A stretch of 32,901 nt of DNA from a virus (IMGVR_UViG_3300027971_000012:1-32901), one strand, 5' to 3'. Numbered from the stretch's first letter, positions 1-7,177 are shown. Notes: generated by a model not told the origin, from the letters alone. A program made the numbers and translations.

Positions 1-51
1 TTATTCGTGCCGCTGGTCAAAACGACATGAATGTGGAAAGCAATACCATTT
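1..51. repeat. Terminal direct repeat, left copy (contig closure overlap)
   Basis: These 51 bases are identical to the last 51 bases of the window (32851-32901). The repeat lies in the middle of the tail-fibre reading frame, and joining the two copies keeps that frame open. This fits an assembly overlap of a circular or circularly permuted genome better than a true packaged terminal repeat. Confidence 0.95.
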
Positions 52-1193
52 ACAACTCAGGTTTTAAGTATGCAAACAATGGCTTTGCAAACCGATTTGG
101 TGTTGGTGCGGCAACAGGTCAATTCCAGTGGTTCACCGCCCCATCAGGCACAGCAGGAAATACAGCCACCTTTACTCAGGCAATGACTCTGGATGCTAGT
201 GGGAATTTGGGTATTGGTACAACTAGTCCTGCATCAAAACTTCATTTATCTTCTTCTGCAAGCACTGCTCAAACAATTACAGCGGTTGGTACAACGGCAT
301 ATGCAAGCATTTCTTTAAATAACACCACAACTGGGTATGGATATGACATAGGTTTTGGTGGTAGCGCATCAGTAGCACCAAACAGTTTTTATGTATATGG
401 TGGAAGTAGCGCAAGCGTAAAAATGCAAATTGACTCCTCAGGCAATCTAGGCTTGGGAATGACTCCTACCAATTTTGGTAATGGTTACACAGTATTACAA
501 GTTGCAAATGCTACCAATGGTGGAATGTTGTATTTAACAAATACATCTAACGCTGGTGGTCGGATATATGGAAATGCCGCTGGCTTAACCCACGAATCGT
601 TTGGGGCAACATATCAAGCGTTTAATACCAATGGCTCAGAAAGTGCCCGTATAAACTCAAGCGGTCAATTTCTTGTTGGAACTACTGCGGCATTGCAATC
701 CGCAGAAAAAATGGCTGTACTTGATACGTCAGGAAATAATGCTTTAATTGCAAAACAAGAAGGCGGTAGCGCTGGATGGTGTGCAAAGTTTTGGAATAAC
801 TCAACAAGTGGAGATAACAAATTTGTTGAATTTACAACTGAAACAGCTATTACTGCTAGAGGTTCAATTACTTATAACCGAGTTGGTGGTTTGACTGTTT
901 ACAACACCACTTCTGATTACAGAGCAAAAGAGATTAGTGGCCCTGTAACCAACAGCGGTACATTGATTGATTCTGTACCTGTTTACATGGGTAAGATGAA
1001 ATGGGCAACACAAGAACGCCCAATGTTTATTGCTCACGAAACACCATCTTATGCACATACTGGCGTGAAAGATGCAGTAGACAAAGATGGAAATCCTGTT
1101 TATCAGGAAATGGATGCTTCTGCCCTTATCCCTGTAATGTGGGCTGAAATTCAATCACTTCGTAAACGCCTTGCAACCCTTGAATCTAAATAA
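1..1193 (+). CDS. Tail fibre protein, C-terminal part (continues from 32058)
   Basis: The frame is open from base 3 and continues the gene that begins at 32058, giving about 661 residues in total; this piece is roughly residues 266-661. It has repeated fibre-type segments of the form SSGNLGLG and SGNLGIGTTSP, typical of phage tail fibres that fold as trimers. The last ~95 residues start with SDYRAKEI and contain a long helix ending LRKRLATLESK. This resembles the S74-type intramolecular chaperone that trimerises fibres and often cleaves itself before the conserved Asp. The role is probably receptor binding at the tail tip. The ATG at 27 is only an internal methionine. A small gene follows after 8 bases, then the lysis genes. 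Confidence 0.88.
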   Translation, partial: IRAAGQNDMNVESNTIYNSGFKYANNGFANRFGVGAATGQFQWFTAPSGTAGNTATFTQAMTLDASGNLGIGTTSPASKLHLSSSASTAQTITAVGTTAYASISLNNTTTGYGYDIGFGGSASVAPNSFYVYGGSSASVKMQIDSSGNLGLGMTPTNFGNGYTVLQVANATNGGMLYLTNTSNAGGRIYGNAAGLTHESFGATYQAFNTNGSESARINSSGQFLVGTTAALQSAEKMAVLDTSGNNALIAKQEGGSAGWCAKFWNNSTSGDNKFVEFTTETAITARGSITYNRVGGLTVYNTTSDYRAKEISGPVTNSGTLIDSVPVYMGKMKWATQERPMFIAHETPSYAHTGVKDAVDKDGNPVYQEMDASALIPVMWAEIQSLRKRLATLESK

Positions 1194-1201
1194 GGAAAAT
1201 C

Positions 1202-1498
1202 ATGTCTACCACTTGGAAAATCTCAACCCTTGATCGTGACGTAGCTACAGGCTTTGTCACAACAGCCCATTGGACAGCAACAGCAGTAGATGGAGAACAC
1301 TCTGCTTCTGCTTACGCAACAGTCTCATGGCCTGAAGGGACTCCCGCCATTCCCTACGCAAACTTGACAGAAGAAACTGTTTTGGAATGGGTGTGGAACG
1401 CTGTTGACAAGTCAGCTACAGAGGCTTCTTTGGATGCTCAGATTGAATTGCTCAAGAATCCTGTTAAGGCAACTGGTACGCCTTGGGGTCAAGCATGA
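1202..1498 (+). CDS. Small conserved protein downstream of tail fibre
   Basis: This gene encodes 98 residues starting with ATG after an AAGGAAAATC ribosome site. The N-terminal half reads like a short beta-rich domain (TWKISTLDRD, then HWTATAVDG). The C-terminal half has a helix around LEWVWNAVDKSATEASLDAQIELLKNP. Proteins of this layout (DUF7936-like, by memory) often follow tail-fibre genes in environmental phages. A role as fibre accessory or assembly factor is inferred from position only. Its stop overlaps the next ATG (ATGA), so translation is probably coupled. Confidence 0.75.
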   Translation: MSTTWKISTLDRDVATGFVTTAHWTATAVDGEHSASAYATVSWPEGTPAIPYANLTEETVLEWVWNAVDKSATEASLDAQIELLKNPVKATGTPWGQA

Positions 1499-1641
1499 AA
1501 CTTGAATTAGAAGTCAACGAAATAAACTTTGTTTTGCAGACACTTGGTGAACTGCCAAGCAAGTCAGGTGTGTGGCCTTTGATTCTTAAAATTAAAGAGC
1601 AAGCCGAAACTCAACTACCTAAAGACGCACTAACGGAGTGA
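1495..1641 (+). CDS. 48-residue small conserved phage protein
   Basis: An ATG overlaps the previous stop codon. The frame codes for 48 residues, starting MKLELEVNEINFVLQTLGEL and ending in a charged helix (KIKEQAETQLPKDALTE). It looks like a compact two-helix protein with no membrane segment. Its length, ATGA coupling and placement between two clear genes support it as real. The function is unknown. Confidence 0.72.
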   Translation: MKLELEVNEINFVLQTLGELPSKSGVWPLILKIKEQAETQLPKDALTE

Positions 1642-1644
1642 GCT

Positions 1645-1869
1645 ATGGATGAAGTTACCCACAAGCAAATCTACGACAGGCTCGTTGAAGTTGAAACTAA
1701 GGTAGATAGCATAGACAAGAACACTAAAGGGCTTGTAGAGGCGTTTGATGCCTTACAGGGTGCTTTTAAAGTGCTTGGGTGGGTTGCTTCAGCCGCTAAA
1801 CCTATTTTGTGGATTGGTGGTTTGGTGATGGCTGCGGGTGCTGCTTGGCAGACCTGGATCAAAAAGTAG
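1645..1869 (+). CDS. Small membrane protein with coiled coil, XhlA/holin-like
   Basis: The 74 residues divide into a polar N-terminal helix with a coiled-coil pattern (about 1-40, with VEVETKVDSIDKNTKGLVEA-type heptads) and one hydrophobic helix (about 52-70, ILWIGGLVMAAGAAW) followed by Lys-Lys. That arrangement resembles XhlA-type haemolysin-like proteins, which sit in the inner membrane and help holins. A GGAG ribosome site lies six bases upstream. Three more membrane-associated genes and an endolysin follow, so a role in lysis is likely but unproven. Confidence 0.72.
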   Translation: MDEVTHKQIYDRLVEVETKVDSIDKNTKGLVEAFDALQGAFKVLGWVASAAKPILWIGGLVMAAGAAWQTWIKK

Positions 1870-1874
1870 GTCAT

Positions 1875-2159
1875 GTGAAATGGCTTATTGTTTTAATTCT
1901 ATTTTTAGTTTTCTTTGTAAGTGCCAAAGCACCTTGCACAATTTCAGACTTTTACGCTCTGACTTGGTTGGGAAACCCGTTGGAGAGGCATCAAAGATTG
2001 TCGGATTGGCTCACCGCAAATGGTGATAACTGCTCATCTGAGCAACTAGCGGGCATTTGGAATAATCTTGCGGCATGGGCGGGGACGGCAGATAGTGGGG
2101 AATTGAGAAGCAAAGTTTTGTTTTACTATGCCAAAGCTGTTGAGAGGGAAAAGAAATGA
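1875..2159 (+). CDS. Small protein with N-terminal signal or anchor
   Basis: I chose the GTG at 1875, which follows AGTAGG at a usable distance. The upstream ATG at 1809 would add a Cys/Trp-rich segment overlapping the previous gene. The resulting 94 residues start with Val-Lys-Trp and a strongly hydrophobic stretch (about 3-16, LIVLILFLVFFVSA), then a soluble domain with two cysteines (C21 and C53) that could form a disulfide in the periplasm. There is no clear lipobox, so this is not an obvious o-spanin. It lies inside the lysis cluster; function unknown. Confidence 0.68.
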   Translation: MKWLIVLILFLVFFVSAKAPCTISDFYALTWLGNPLERHQRLSDWLTANGDNCSSEQLAGIWNNLAAWAGTADSGELRSKVLFYYAKAVEREKK

Positions 2160-2392
2160 TAACCCTAAACAAATGGTATCCGATGGTTCAGCCTAACTAT
2201 GACGCAAGAATGGTTGCGTTTGACAAGGCGATGGAAAAGAAACTAGAGCAATACAAAGAAGCCGTGGAATGTAAGAAACTTGCTATCAAGACGCAAGAAT
2301 TAGAAGTTGAGATTTACAACAAACGAGCTAGTGAAAATACAATTTCGTTGGAGAATATCAACAATCACCGACGTTTTGCAATATTTGTGTGA
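2156..2392 (+). CDS. Charged helical protein of the lysis cluster
   Basis: The start ATG overlaps the previous stop (ATGA). The 78 residues are mostly a long charged helix from about residue 20 to 60, rich in Lys and Glu (AMEKKLEQYKEAVECKKLAI), with coiled-coil potential and no membrane segment. I do not recognise a family. The neighbouring genes suggest a possible partner of the membrane proteins on either side. It could be a spanin-like partner, but it has no signal sequence of its own. Confidence 0.62.
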   Translation: MITLNKWYPMVQPNYDARMVAFDKAMEKKLEQYKEAVECKKLAIKTQELEVEIYNKRASENTISLENINNHRRFAIFV

Positions 2393-2399
2393 GGACAAA

Positions 2400-2630
2400 A
2401 TGGAAGATTCAAGAAACAAACTGACATTTTGGGTGACGTTTATGGTGAGCGCCACTCTTTGCCTTTGCATCCTTGGAATGGTGACGGCTTTTCTGCTTGG
2501 CTTATGGGCTAAAGAAGTTGATAACGCTGAAATCTTTGCCATGCTACACCCCGCTTTCCAAACCATCATAGGTGGCTTTATTGGCCTTTTAGCGGGCGTT
2601 AAACTTTCACAGAACCAGGATGAAAAATGA
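2400..2630 (+). CDS. Small two-helix membrane protein, holin-like
   Basis: I chose the ATG at 2400 because it follows GTGAGGACAAA; the longer frame from 2307 overlaps the previous gene without a ribosome site. The 76 residues contain two hydrophobic helices (about 8-36 and 51-69), a short charged loop between them (AKEVDNAE) and a polar tail, SQNQDEK. The size and topology fit a class II-type holin or an antiholin. Its ATGA overlap with the 3TM holin gene that follows supports a joint role in membrane permeabilisation, but sequence alone does not prove holin activity. Confidence 0.7.
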   Translation: MEDSRNKLTFWVTFMVSATLCLCILGMVTAFLLGLWAKEVDNAEIFAMLHPAFQTIIGGFIGLLAGVKLSQNQDEK

Positions 2631-3037
2631 TTGGACTAGATTCACTTTTAAATATTGGTGGCAAGCTCATCGATAAGCTCATTCCCGATCCTGAAGCCAA
2701 AGCCAAAGCGCAGATGGACTTGGCTAAGATGGCTCAAGATGGTGAGTTGGCAAAAATGGCTAACGAAACCGAATTATATAAGACCGAGCAAACGGCCATT
2801 ACAGAGCGTTGGAAATCGGATATGGTGTCCGACTCTTGGTTATCTAAAAATATTCGCCCTATGGCTCTTATAGCCATCTTCATGGCCTATTTTCTCTTTA
2901 CCGCCATGAGCGCATTTGGATATAACGCACAAGAAAGTTATGTTCAGCTCTTGGGGAGCTGGGGACAGATCGTGTTCCTCGCTTATTTCGGTGGTAGAAC
3001 AGTAGAAAAACTCGCTGATATGAGGAATAAAAAGTGA
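2627..3037 (+). CDS. 3TM-type holin
   Basis: The 136 residues start with a short amphipathic region (MIGLDSLLNIGGKLIDKLIP), then a long charged helix (DPEAKAKAQMDLAKMAQDGE). A Trp-Leu-Ser-Lys-Asn-Ile-Arg-Pro motif near residue 72 is followed by hydrophobic helices (about 78-98 and 108-121). This is the pattern of the GTA_holin_3TM family, whose members permeabilise the inner membrane for endolysin release in phages and gene transfer agents. It is coupled to the upstream membrane protein by ATGA and to the endolysin by GTGA. Confidence 0.8.
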   Translation: MIGLDSLLNIGGKLIDKLIPDPEAKAKAQMDLAKMAQDGELAKMANETELYKTEQTAITERWKSDMVSDSWLSKNIRPMALIAIFMAYFLFTAMSAFGYNAQESYVQLLGSWGQIVFLAYFGGRTVEKLADMRNKK

Positions 3038-3471
3038 AGTTAACTGAACATTTTTCTTTAGAAGAACTGACATTTTCAGAAATTGCAGAACGCAATGGAT
3101 GGGACAACACACCAAATGACCATGAACTTGAAAACCTTAAAAGACTCGCAGAATTCCTCGAAGATGTTAAACAAGCCCTTGGAGGAAAACCGATCATTGT
3201 TTCATCGGGTTTTCGCAGTAAAAAAACAAATGATGGAGTGGGTAGTCGTGACAATTCTCAGCATAGGATTGGGGCTGCTGTGGACTTCCGAGTTCCTGAA
3301 CTGACACCTGACCAAGTGGTGCGGGCAATCATCGCATCAGACTTGCCGTATGACCAAATTATTCGGGAATTTGACCGCTGGACACACATCAGCATCCCAA
3401 ATACCCCTGATATGAAACCACGAAAGCAAGCACTTATTATTGATAAACAAGGCACTAGACCGTTTGTTTAA
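3034..3471 (+). CDS. Endolysin, M15 peptidase (D-Ala-D-Ala carboxypeptidase-like)
   Basis: The start is a GTG overlapping the holin stop, preceded by GAGGAA. The 145 residues match the M15_3 fold: VSSGFRS at 56-62, SQHRIGAAVD at 75-84 with zinc ligands His77 and Asp84, and WTHIS with His118 as the third ligand. Such enzymes cut peptide cross-links in peptidoglycan. There is no signal peptide, so release should depend on the holins just upstream. It is the last gene of the lysis cluster. Confidence 0.9.
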   Translation: MKLTEHFSLEELTFSEIAERNGWDNTPNDHELENLKRLAEFLEDVKQALGGKPIIVSSGFRSKKTNDGVGSRDNSQHRIGAAVDFRVPELTPDQVVRAIIASDLPYDQIIREFDRWTHISIPNTPDMKPRKQALIIDKQGTRPFV

Positions 3472-3506
3472 ATAAAAACGTCATAAACTTTATATAAGGT
3501 GTTGTA

Positions 3507-3878
3507 ATGTCAAATATTCCAACATCACAAGATGCTGAGTTTTTTGCACTTTGTGTAAAGAAATGGCAGTCAATTCTTCACCTTGGTGATTGGAGAATTG
3601 AAAAGGGCATGAAGCCCGCCAAACAAGCGATGGCCTCTGTTGAGTTTAATGAGGGCGCACGATTAGCAACCTACAGGCTTGGCGATTTTGGCGAAAAGAT
3701 TACAGATGAGATTTTAGATGCCACAGCTTTACATGAGGTGCTTCATGTATTTCTGCATGACCTTATGGCGGCAGCGCAAGACCCAAAATCATCAGAAGAA
3801 GAAATAGAAAAGCAAGAACACAGAGTAATAAATCGACTTGAGCAACTGCTCCTAAAGGATTCCAATGGTTTCAACTAA
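3507..3878 (+). CDS. HExxH putative zinc metalloprotease
   Basis: A clear zincin motif, HEVLH, sits at residues 76-80 in the helix ATALHEVLHVFLHDL of a 123-residue protein. Glu104 or His105 further on could provide the third ligand. The N-terminal part (about 10-60) looks like a small alpha/beta domain with KWQSILHLGDWRIEKG. Small phage proteins of this type have a predicted minimal zinc peptidase fold, but substrates are not known to me. It starts after AAGGTGTTGTA and overlaps the next gene by 14 bases. Confidence 0.72.
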   Translation: MSNIPTSQDAEFFALCVKKWQSILHLGDWRIEKGMKPAKQAMASVEFNEGARLATYRLGDFGEKITDEILDATALHEVLHVFLHDLMAAAQDPKSSEEEIEKQEHRVINRLEQLLLKDSNGFN

Positions 3879-4851
3879 TGGGCTAACCGCTTGCTCAGAT
3901 GAGGAATTCCTTAAACTTTGGGATCAGTACCAATCAACGTCAAAGATTGCAAAAATTTTATGCGTTACTGATCGAGCCGTAGCTTATCGCAGACGCAGAA
4001 TGGAAAAAGAGCATGGTGTCTTGCCCGCAGCAGACCATCGAGGCGCTTTGTACGATGAGAGGCAGAAATCATTTTCCCCATTAAGACAGATTGACCTTGG
4101 CATATTGGACGGTACGGTCATCGTGTTTTCTGATGCCCACTTTATACCTGGTCAACGATCAACGGCCTTTAAGGGGCTTTTGTGGGCTATTGAGACACTA
4201 TCCCCTAAAGCGGTCATCGCAAATGGAGACAGTTTTGACGGGGCAACCATAAGCCGCCATGACCCAACCGATCAACCCGCTACCACAGTTATTCAAGAAC
4301 TAAAGGCTTGTCAAGGTGCATTGGGTGAGATTGAGGAAGCCGCCAAAGCCGAGCGCCACAACGTCAAACTGATCCACACATGGGGCAACCATGACTCAAG
4401 GTTTGCTAATCGACTTGCACAACACGCCCCACAATATAAAGACGTTTTAGGCTTTAAGATAACTGACCACATCCCCGATTGGGAATTTTGTTGGGCTTGT
4501 TGGCCAACGTCAAAGGTGATTGTCAAGCACCGATATAAGGGGGGAATTCATGCCACCCATAATGCAACTGTTAATGCGGGCGTTTCCTGTATAACGGGTC
4601 ATTTGCACAGCTTAAAAGTCACTCCATTCAGCGATTACAACGGGATTAGATATGGGGTGGATACGGGGACATTAGCGGAACCCGATGGCCCTCAGTTTAC
4701 TTACGCTGAGTTGAACCCAAACAATCATAGGTCAGGCTTTGCAGTTCTGACCTTTTTTAATGGTGAGCTATTGTGGCCTGAGTTGGTTCATGCTTTTTCT
4801 GAGGATCACATCCAGTTTAGGGGCGAGGTAATTGACGTATCTGCGTTTTAG
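3865..4851 (+). CDS. HTH-fused calcineurin-like metallophosphoesterase
   Basis: The 328 residues contain an N-terminal helix-turn-helix (about 12-50, with SKIAKILCVTDRAVAYRRRR). The rest is a metallophosphoesterase core: Asp90 and His92 in FSDAHF, Asp122 in NGDSFD, Asn175 and His176 in GNHD, and GHLH at 245-248. The complete set of metal ligands predicts an active two-metal phosphodiesterase or nuclease, possibly DNA-targeted through the HTH. An AAGGA site lies just before the ATG. The gene ends the main part of the late unit, after lysis. Its natural substrate cannot be read from the sequence. Confidence 0.85.
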   Translation: MVSTNGLTACSDEEFLKLWDQYQSTSKIAKILCVTDRAVAYRRRRMEKEHGVLPAADHRGALYDERQKSFSPLRQIDLGILDGTVIVFSDAHFIPGQRSTAFKGLLWAIETLSPKAVIANGDSFDGATISRHDPTDQPATTVIQELKACQGALGEIEEAAKAERHNVKLIHTWGNHDSRFANRLAQHAPQYKDVLGFKITDHIPDWEFCWACWPTSKVIVKHRYKGGIHATHNATVNAGVSCITGHLHSLKVTPFSDYNGIRYGVDTGTLAEPDGPQFTYAELNPNNHRSGFAVLTFFNGELLWPELVHAFSEDHIQFRGEVIDVSAF

Positions 4852-4882
4852 CCCTCACAGGGACAATAAAGAGTAAAACAGT

Positions 4883-5026
4883 ATGAGTGCTTGGTTAATC
4901 GCCTTTGTGGGGGCAATTTATGCCTATATTGCTGTTGAGCAATTATTTAAAGGCAACCCCGCTATGGCAGTTGTATATGGCGGCTATGCAATAGGAAATG
5001 TGGGGCTTTACCTTTTAGCAAAGTAA
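4883..5026 (+). CDS. 47-residue two-helix membrane peptide
   Basis: The short frame encodes a small hydrophobic protein: a first helix (about 3-18, AWLIAFVGAIYAYIAVEQ), a short loop FKGNPA, then a second hydrophobic stretch (VVYGGYAIGNVGLYLLAK). It is the last rightward gene before the convergent boundary. Its stop codon lies inside the presumed terminator stem. Weak ribosome site (AAAGAGTAAAACAGT). Function unknown; similar small proteins occur in other phages by my recollection. Confidence 0.66.
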   Translation: MSAWLIAFVGAIYAYIAVEQLFKGNPAMAVVYGGYAIGNVGLYLLAK

Positions 5027-5033
5027 GCCCCAC
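5000..5033. terminator. Stem-loop between convergent units
   Basis: The arms GTGGGGCTT (5000-5008) and AAGCCCCAC (5025-5033) are perfect inverted repeats with a 16-base loop. They lie exactly between the rightward late unit (last stop 5024-5026) and the leftward unit (last stop 5038-5040). There is no strong T-tract on either side, so termination may be weak or factor-assisted. Its placement supports a bidirectional terminator. Confidence 0.6.
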
Positions 5034-5037
5034 TTGA

Positions 5038-5235
5038 TTACTCCGCAGCTTCTTCTTCTTCTGTGTCTTCTTCAAACTCAATCTCAAGGCTGTCAATAGC
5101 TTCATAGTCAACCGCCCATCCATGCTCCTCTTGGAATTCAATAAATTCCTGAATGATCTGAATTTTCTCAAAGTCATGTGTTTCTACAGTGATTTTCTCA
5201 GCATCAAGCCAGCCAAAAGTGATCTCAAATTTCAT
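5038..5235 (-). CDS. Small acidic hypothetical protein
   Basis: I chose the ATG at 5235 because GGGGAA lies six bases upstream; the longer frame to 5268 lacks this. The 65 residues start MKFEITFGWLDAEKITVETH, a likely beta-hairpin, and end with a very acidic tail (EIEFEEDTEEEEAAE). The acidic tail suggests DNA mimicry or protein binding, which is inference. It is the last gene of the leftward recombination unit. Confidence 0.66.
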   Translation of the reverse strand: MKFEITFGWLDAEKITVETHDFEKIQIIQEFIEFQEEHGWAVDYEAIDSLEIEFEEDTEEEEAAE

Positions 5236-5281
5236 GGTATTCCCCGTTAACGCAACCGATTGTTGCAATCAAATACTATGC

Positions 5282-5602
5282 TCAATTTGTGACAATTGCT
5301 TGCCATTCACGCTCGCTTCTTCCTGAATTGGATGTCACTTTTTCACCCGTTAAAGTGATAAGCCCAAGCACTTTCATCTCATTGAGCCGCCTGGCAACCT
5401 GATTGCCGTCAAGATCGGTGCGGCTTGAGATGCCATCTTTGCCCATCGGCCCATGCTTTTGCAAGCACTCCAAGATGATGATGTGGTGCTGATTGGCTAT
5501 TTCCTTGATTGAATCCGCTGCCTCATAGGAAGTCACGGGGTCGGTTGCCCTAACCCGTGGGAACTCAGGAAATATTCTGTCAAAAAATTTCACATAGTCC
5601 AT
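5282..5602 (-). CDS. Winged-helix DNA-binding protein
   Basis: The 106 residues include a winged-helix pattern at about 25-100: helix TSYEAADSIKEIANQHHIIILECLQKHG, a recognition-type helix SRTDLDGNQVARRLNEMKVLG, then LITLTGEKVTSNSGRSEREW as the wing. It resembles small MarR- or helicase-associated winged helices in phages. It may regulate the leftward unit or take part in replication. GAGGAAAA precedes the start. It lies directly after the SSB-like gene. Confidence 0.72.
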   Translation of the reverse strand: MDYVKFFDRIFPEFPRVRATDPVTSYEAADSIKEIANQHHIIILECLQKHGPMGKDGISSRTDLDGNQVARRLNEMKVLGLITLTGEKVTSNSGRSEREWQAIVTN

Positions 5603-5611
5603 GACTTTTCC

Positions 5612-5845
5612 TCAGAATGGTGCGTCATCAATGGGTAAGCCTTTGAATTCTTCTCTAGGCTTGGGAGTGTTCATATATGCCCAGCCATTCCAGCCGCCAT
5701 CAGGCAGAGGTATGCTGTCAAGTTTAAGCATCAAGCCGTTTTTAGTCTCAATGACCGAGCCGATGGTTTGATAGCGGGATTTTTCCTGACCATCTTTGTT
5801 GGTGTACTTACCTGAAACAATGGTGATTTCGTATACTTTAGACAT
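5612..5845 (-). CDS. Small SSB-like protein with acidic tip
   Basis: The 77 residues look like a compact OB-type beta domain (YEITIVSGKYTNKDGQEKS, then QTIGSVIETKNGLMLKLDSI). They end with Pro-Ile-Asp-Asp-Ala-Pro-Phe, close to the Asp-rich ...DIPF tip that bacterial SSB uses to recruit partners. A single-strand binding role next to an exonuclease and annealing protein is plausible. The protein is shorter than typical SSB (about 150 or more residues). Its start overlaps the end of the exonuclease gene by eight bases. Confidence 0.62.
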   Translation of the reverse strand: MSKVYEITIVSGKYTNKDGQEKSRYQTIGSVIETKNGLMLKLDSIPLPDGGWNGWAYMNTPKPREEFKGLPIDDAPF

Positions 5846-6464
5846 TTTTGACTTTCATTAGTTGGTTTATTTTGGTATCAAGTTCAGCAAGGAATTTGAC
5901 AATTTCATCTTCAATAAGTTTGATATACATATCATCCCTTGGGACACGTTTTACAAACATCTGAAGTTCTGTTGGTAAGCGATTGTCAAAGCTGACAAAA
6001 TCGCACCATTTGCGCCCTGTGCAAGCTATCTGAAACTGCATCTGGGTATAGTATTTATTCGGCACACTTTCAGACAATAAAGTCTCAATATGTGTCGCAG
6101 TATTAGGGCATTTAATCTCAATCAAGCCATCTTCCCCAACAAGGCCATCAGGAGACGCACCAGACATTTCTATTGTGGGATGGGATACAAACCCCACCTC
6201 ATCGACTAAAACGTCATAGCGGGCTTCATAGGCGGCTCTAGCAAGCGGCTCTGTCTCTGTGCCGTGTTGCATGGCAGCGTTGGTGAAACTCTCACCCTTT
6301 TGGCCTGTTAAGCGTTCACAGACAAGTTGCGCCATGTAGTTATCACGGGTTGTTGAGTAGCCTGTCTTGGTTTTGGCAAGCACATCAGCCACACGACTAG
6401 CGGTGACTTTGCCAATGCGGATGTTAAACCAGGCTTCCGATCCTTGTTCCATAAGTTCAATCAT
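5838..6464 (-). CDS. YqaJ-type viral recombinase / lambda-like exonuclease
   Basis: The 208 residues have the YqaJ PD-(D/E)xK pattern: QGSEAWFNIRIGKVTASRVA at about 7-26, HGTETEPLAR at 67-76, SPDGLV with Asp106, then Glu116-x-Lys118 in IEIKCP. Members resect double-stranded DNA 5' to 3' and work with an annealing protein, here probably the Rad52-like protein encoded at 7401-7955. Length matches the family. Start overlaps the upstream gene by four bases (ATGA). Confidence 0.9.
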   Translation of the reverse strand: MIELMEQGSEAWFNIRIGKVTASRVADVLAKTKTGYSTTRDNYMAQLVCERLTGQKGESFTNAAMQHGTETEPLARAAYEARYDVLVDEVGFVSHPTIEMSGASPDGLVGEDGLIEIKCPNTATHIETLLSESVPNKYYTQMQFQIACTGRKWCDFVSFDNRLPTELQMFVKRVPRDDMYIKLIEDEIVKFLAELDTKINQLMKVKNV

Positions 6465-6730
6465 TGGTTTTTCTCCATTAATTTTTCAAGGGCGGTGTCG
6501 ATGGTGTCTCGCACACCTAAACCGATTTCCATGATTTGCATGATTTCTTCATCTGTCAGATTTGCCAAAGGTTTTAAAGTCTGTTGAACTTTTGCCTGTG
6601 CTGCCATGCCATCCTCAAAGCCTTTGCCATATACAGCGTGGTCAGCATCAATCAATTGTTTGATTAGGTTTAAACATTCTTCGCAAACCTTGGTCAAGCT
6701 CTCTACGGCTATTGCACGTTTGATAATCAT
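6461..6730 (-). CDS. Helical hypothetical protein next to dam
   Basis: The 89 residues are predicted largely helical with no recognised motif (KVCEECLNLIKQLIDADHAV near the N-terminus, then LTDEEIMQIMEIGLGVRDTI near the C-terminus). Ribosome site CAAGGAGAAG lies just upstream of ATG 6730, inside a 32-base segment that is nearly identical to one upstream of dam. Two cysteines (C16, C19) are close together. It ends overlapping the exonuclease start. Confidence 0.65.
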   Translation of the reverse strand: MIIKRAIAVESLTKVCEECLNLIKQLIDADHAVYGKGFEDGMAAQAKVQQTLKPLANLTDEEIMQIMEIGLGVRDTIDTALEKLMEKNQ

Positions 6731-6758
6731 GTGTACTTCTCCTTGAGTTTGGCTTCAA
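6727..6758. repeat. Direct repeat copy B, downstream of dam
   Basis: This 32-base segment matches 7174-7205 with only two mismatches. On the minus strand it contains an AAGGAG ribosome site and, just before the next ATG, an untranslated relic reading EAKLKEKYT-stop, equal to the end of the gene upstream of dam (EAKLKEKNT-stop). The repeats flank the dam gene. Confidence 0.85.
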
Positions 6759-7177
6759 CTAAATATCACAACAGCAGACGGAAATGGTGCAGAATTTTTT
6801 GAGCCGCCAAACTTTAATCGGCCTTTGATAAAAGTGATTTGCCCTTTAATTGCGTAGTCATGCCACCATCTCGTGTCAGTTCTTGCAGGAACTAAGCAAA
6901 CAACTATGGTTCCATTACCCGCAGACTCATACGCTTTTTTCATCCATTTACCAATTTCACGCCCATAAGGTGGGTTCATCCAGCACTTGCCAGTCCACAC
7001 TTGTTTAAGCCCATCAGCTTCTTTGTCAAAGTATGTAACGCATTTTGCATTTTCAGCGTCTGCACAAACATCTAACGTAAACGGACCATGCAAAGCATTT
7101 TGTTGGTCAAAAAAATCTTGTGGTGTCGCCCACAAATCTGTGTTGCTTGTTAATAAGCCTTTGTTTATTTTGCTCAT
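6755..7177 (-). CDS. dam: Phage Dam-family DNA N6-adenine methyltransferase
   Basis: The 140 residues match the phage Dam family: LWATPQDFFDQQNALHGPFT at about 15-34, the AdoMet-side motif LDVCAD at 35-40, and the catalytic NPPYG at 68-72. Further on come CLVPARTDTRWWHDY and a terminal beta-strand PSAVVIFS. The family transfers methyl groups to adenine in DNA, often protecting phage DNA from restriction; the site is not deducible. The gene lies between two near-identical 32-base segments, which suggests it was inserted. Start overlaps the upstream stop (ATGA). Confidence 0.88.
   Translation of the reverse strand: MSKINKGLLTSNTDLWATPQDFFDQQNALHGPFTLDVCADAENAKCVTYFDKEADGLKQVWTGKCWMNPPYGREIGKWMKKAYESAGNGTIVVCLVPARTDTRWWHDYAIKGQITFIKGRLKFGGSKNSAPFPSAVVIFS

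Noticed and set aside
27-1193. Separate gene starting at ATG 27
   Set aside because: The frame is open back to base 3 and continues the fibre gene across the closure; ATG 27 has no ribosome site.
2307-2399. Longer N-terminus for the two-helix membrane protein
   Set aside because: It overlaps the previous gene and lacks a ribosome site, while ATG 2400 has one.
3472-3506. Promoter before the HExxH gene (TATATA at 3491-3496)
   Set aside because: The TATA-like hexamer has no -35 at the right distance (TTGTTT is 21 bases off) and the gap is only 35 bases; read-through from the lysis genes explains expression.
5236-5281. Short hairpin GATTG-TTG-CAATC and AT-rich patch as a promoter or terminator
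   Set aside because: The stem is only five bases, has no T-tract, and no convincing -35/-10 pair is present.
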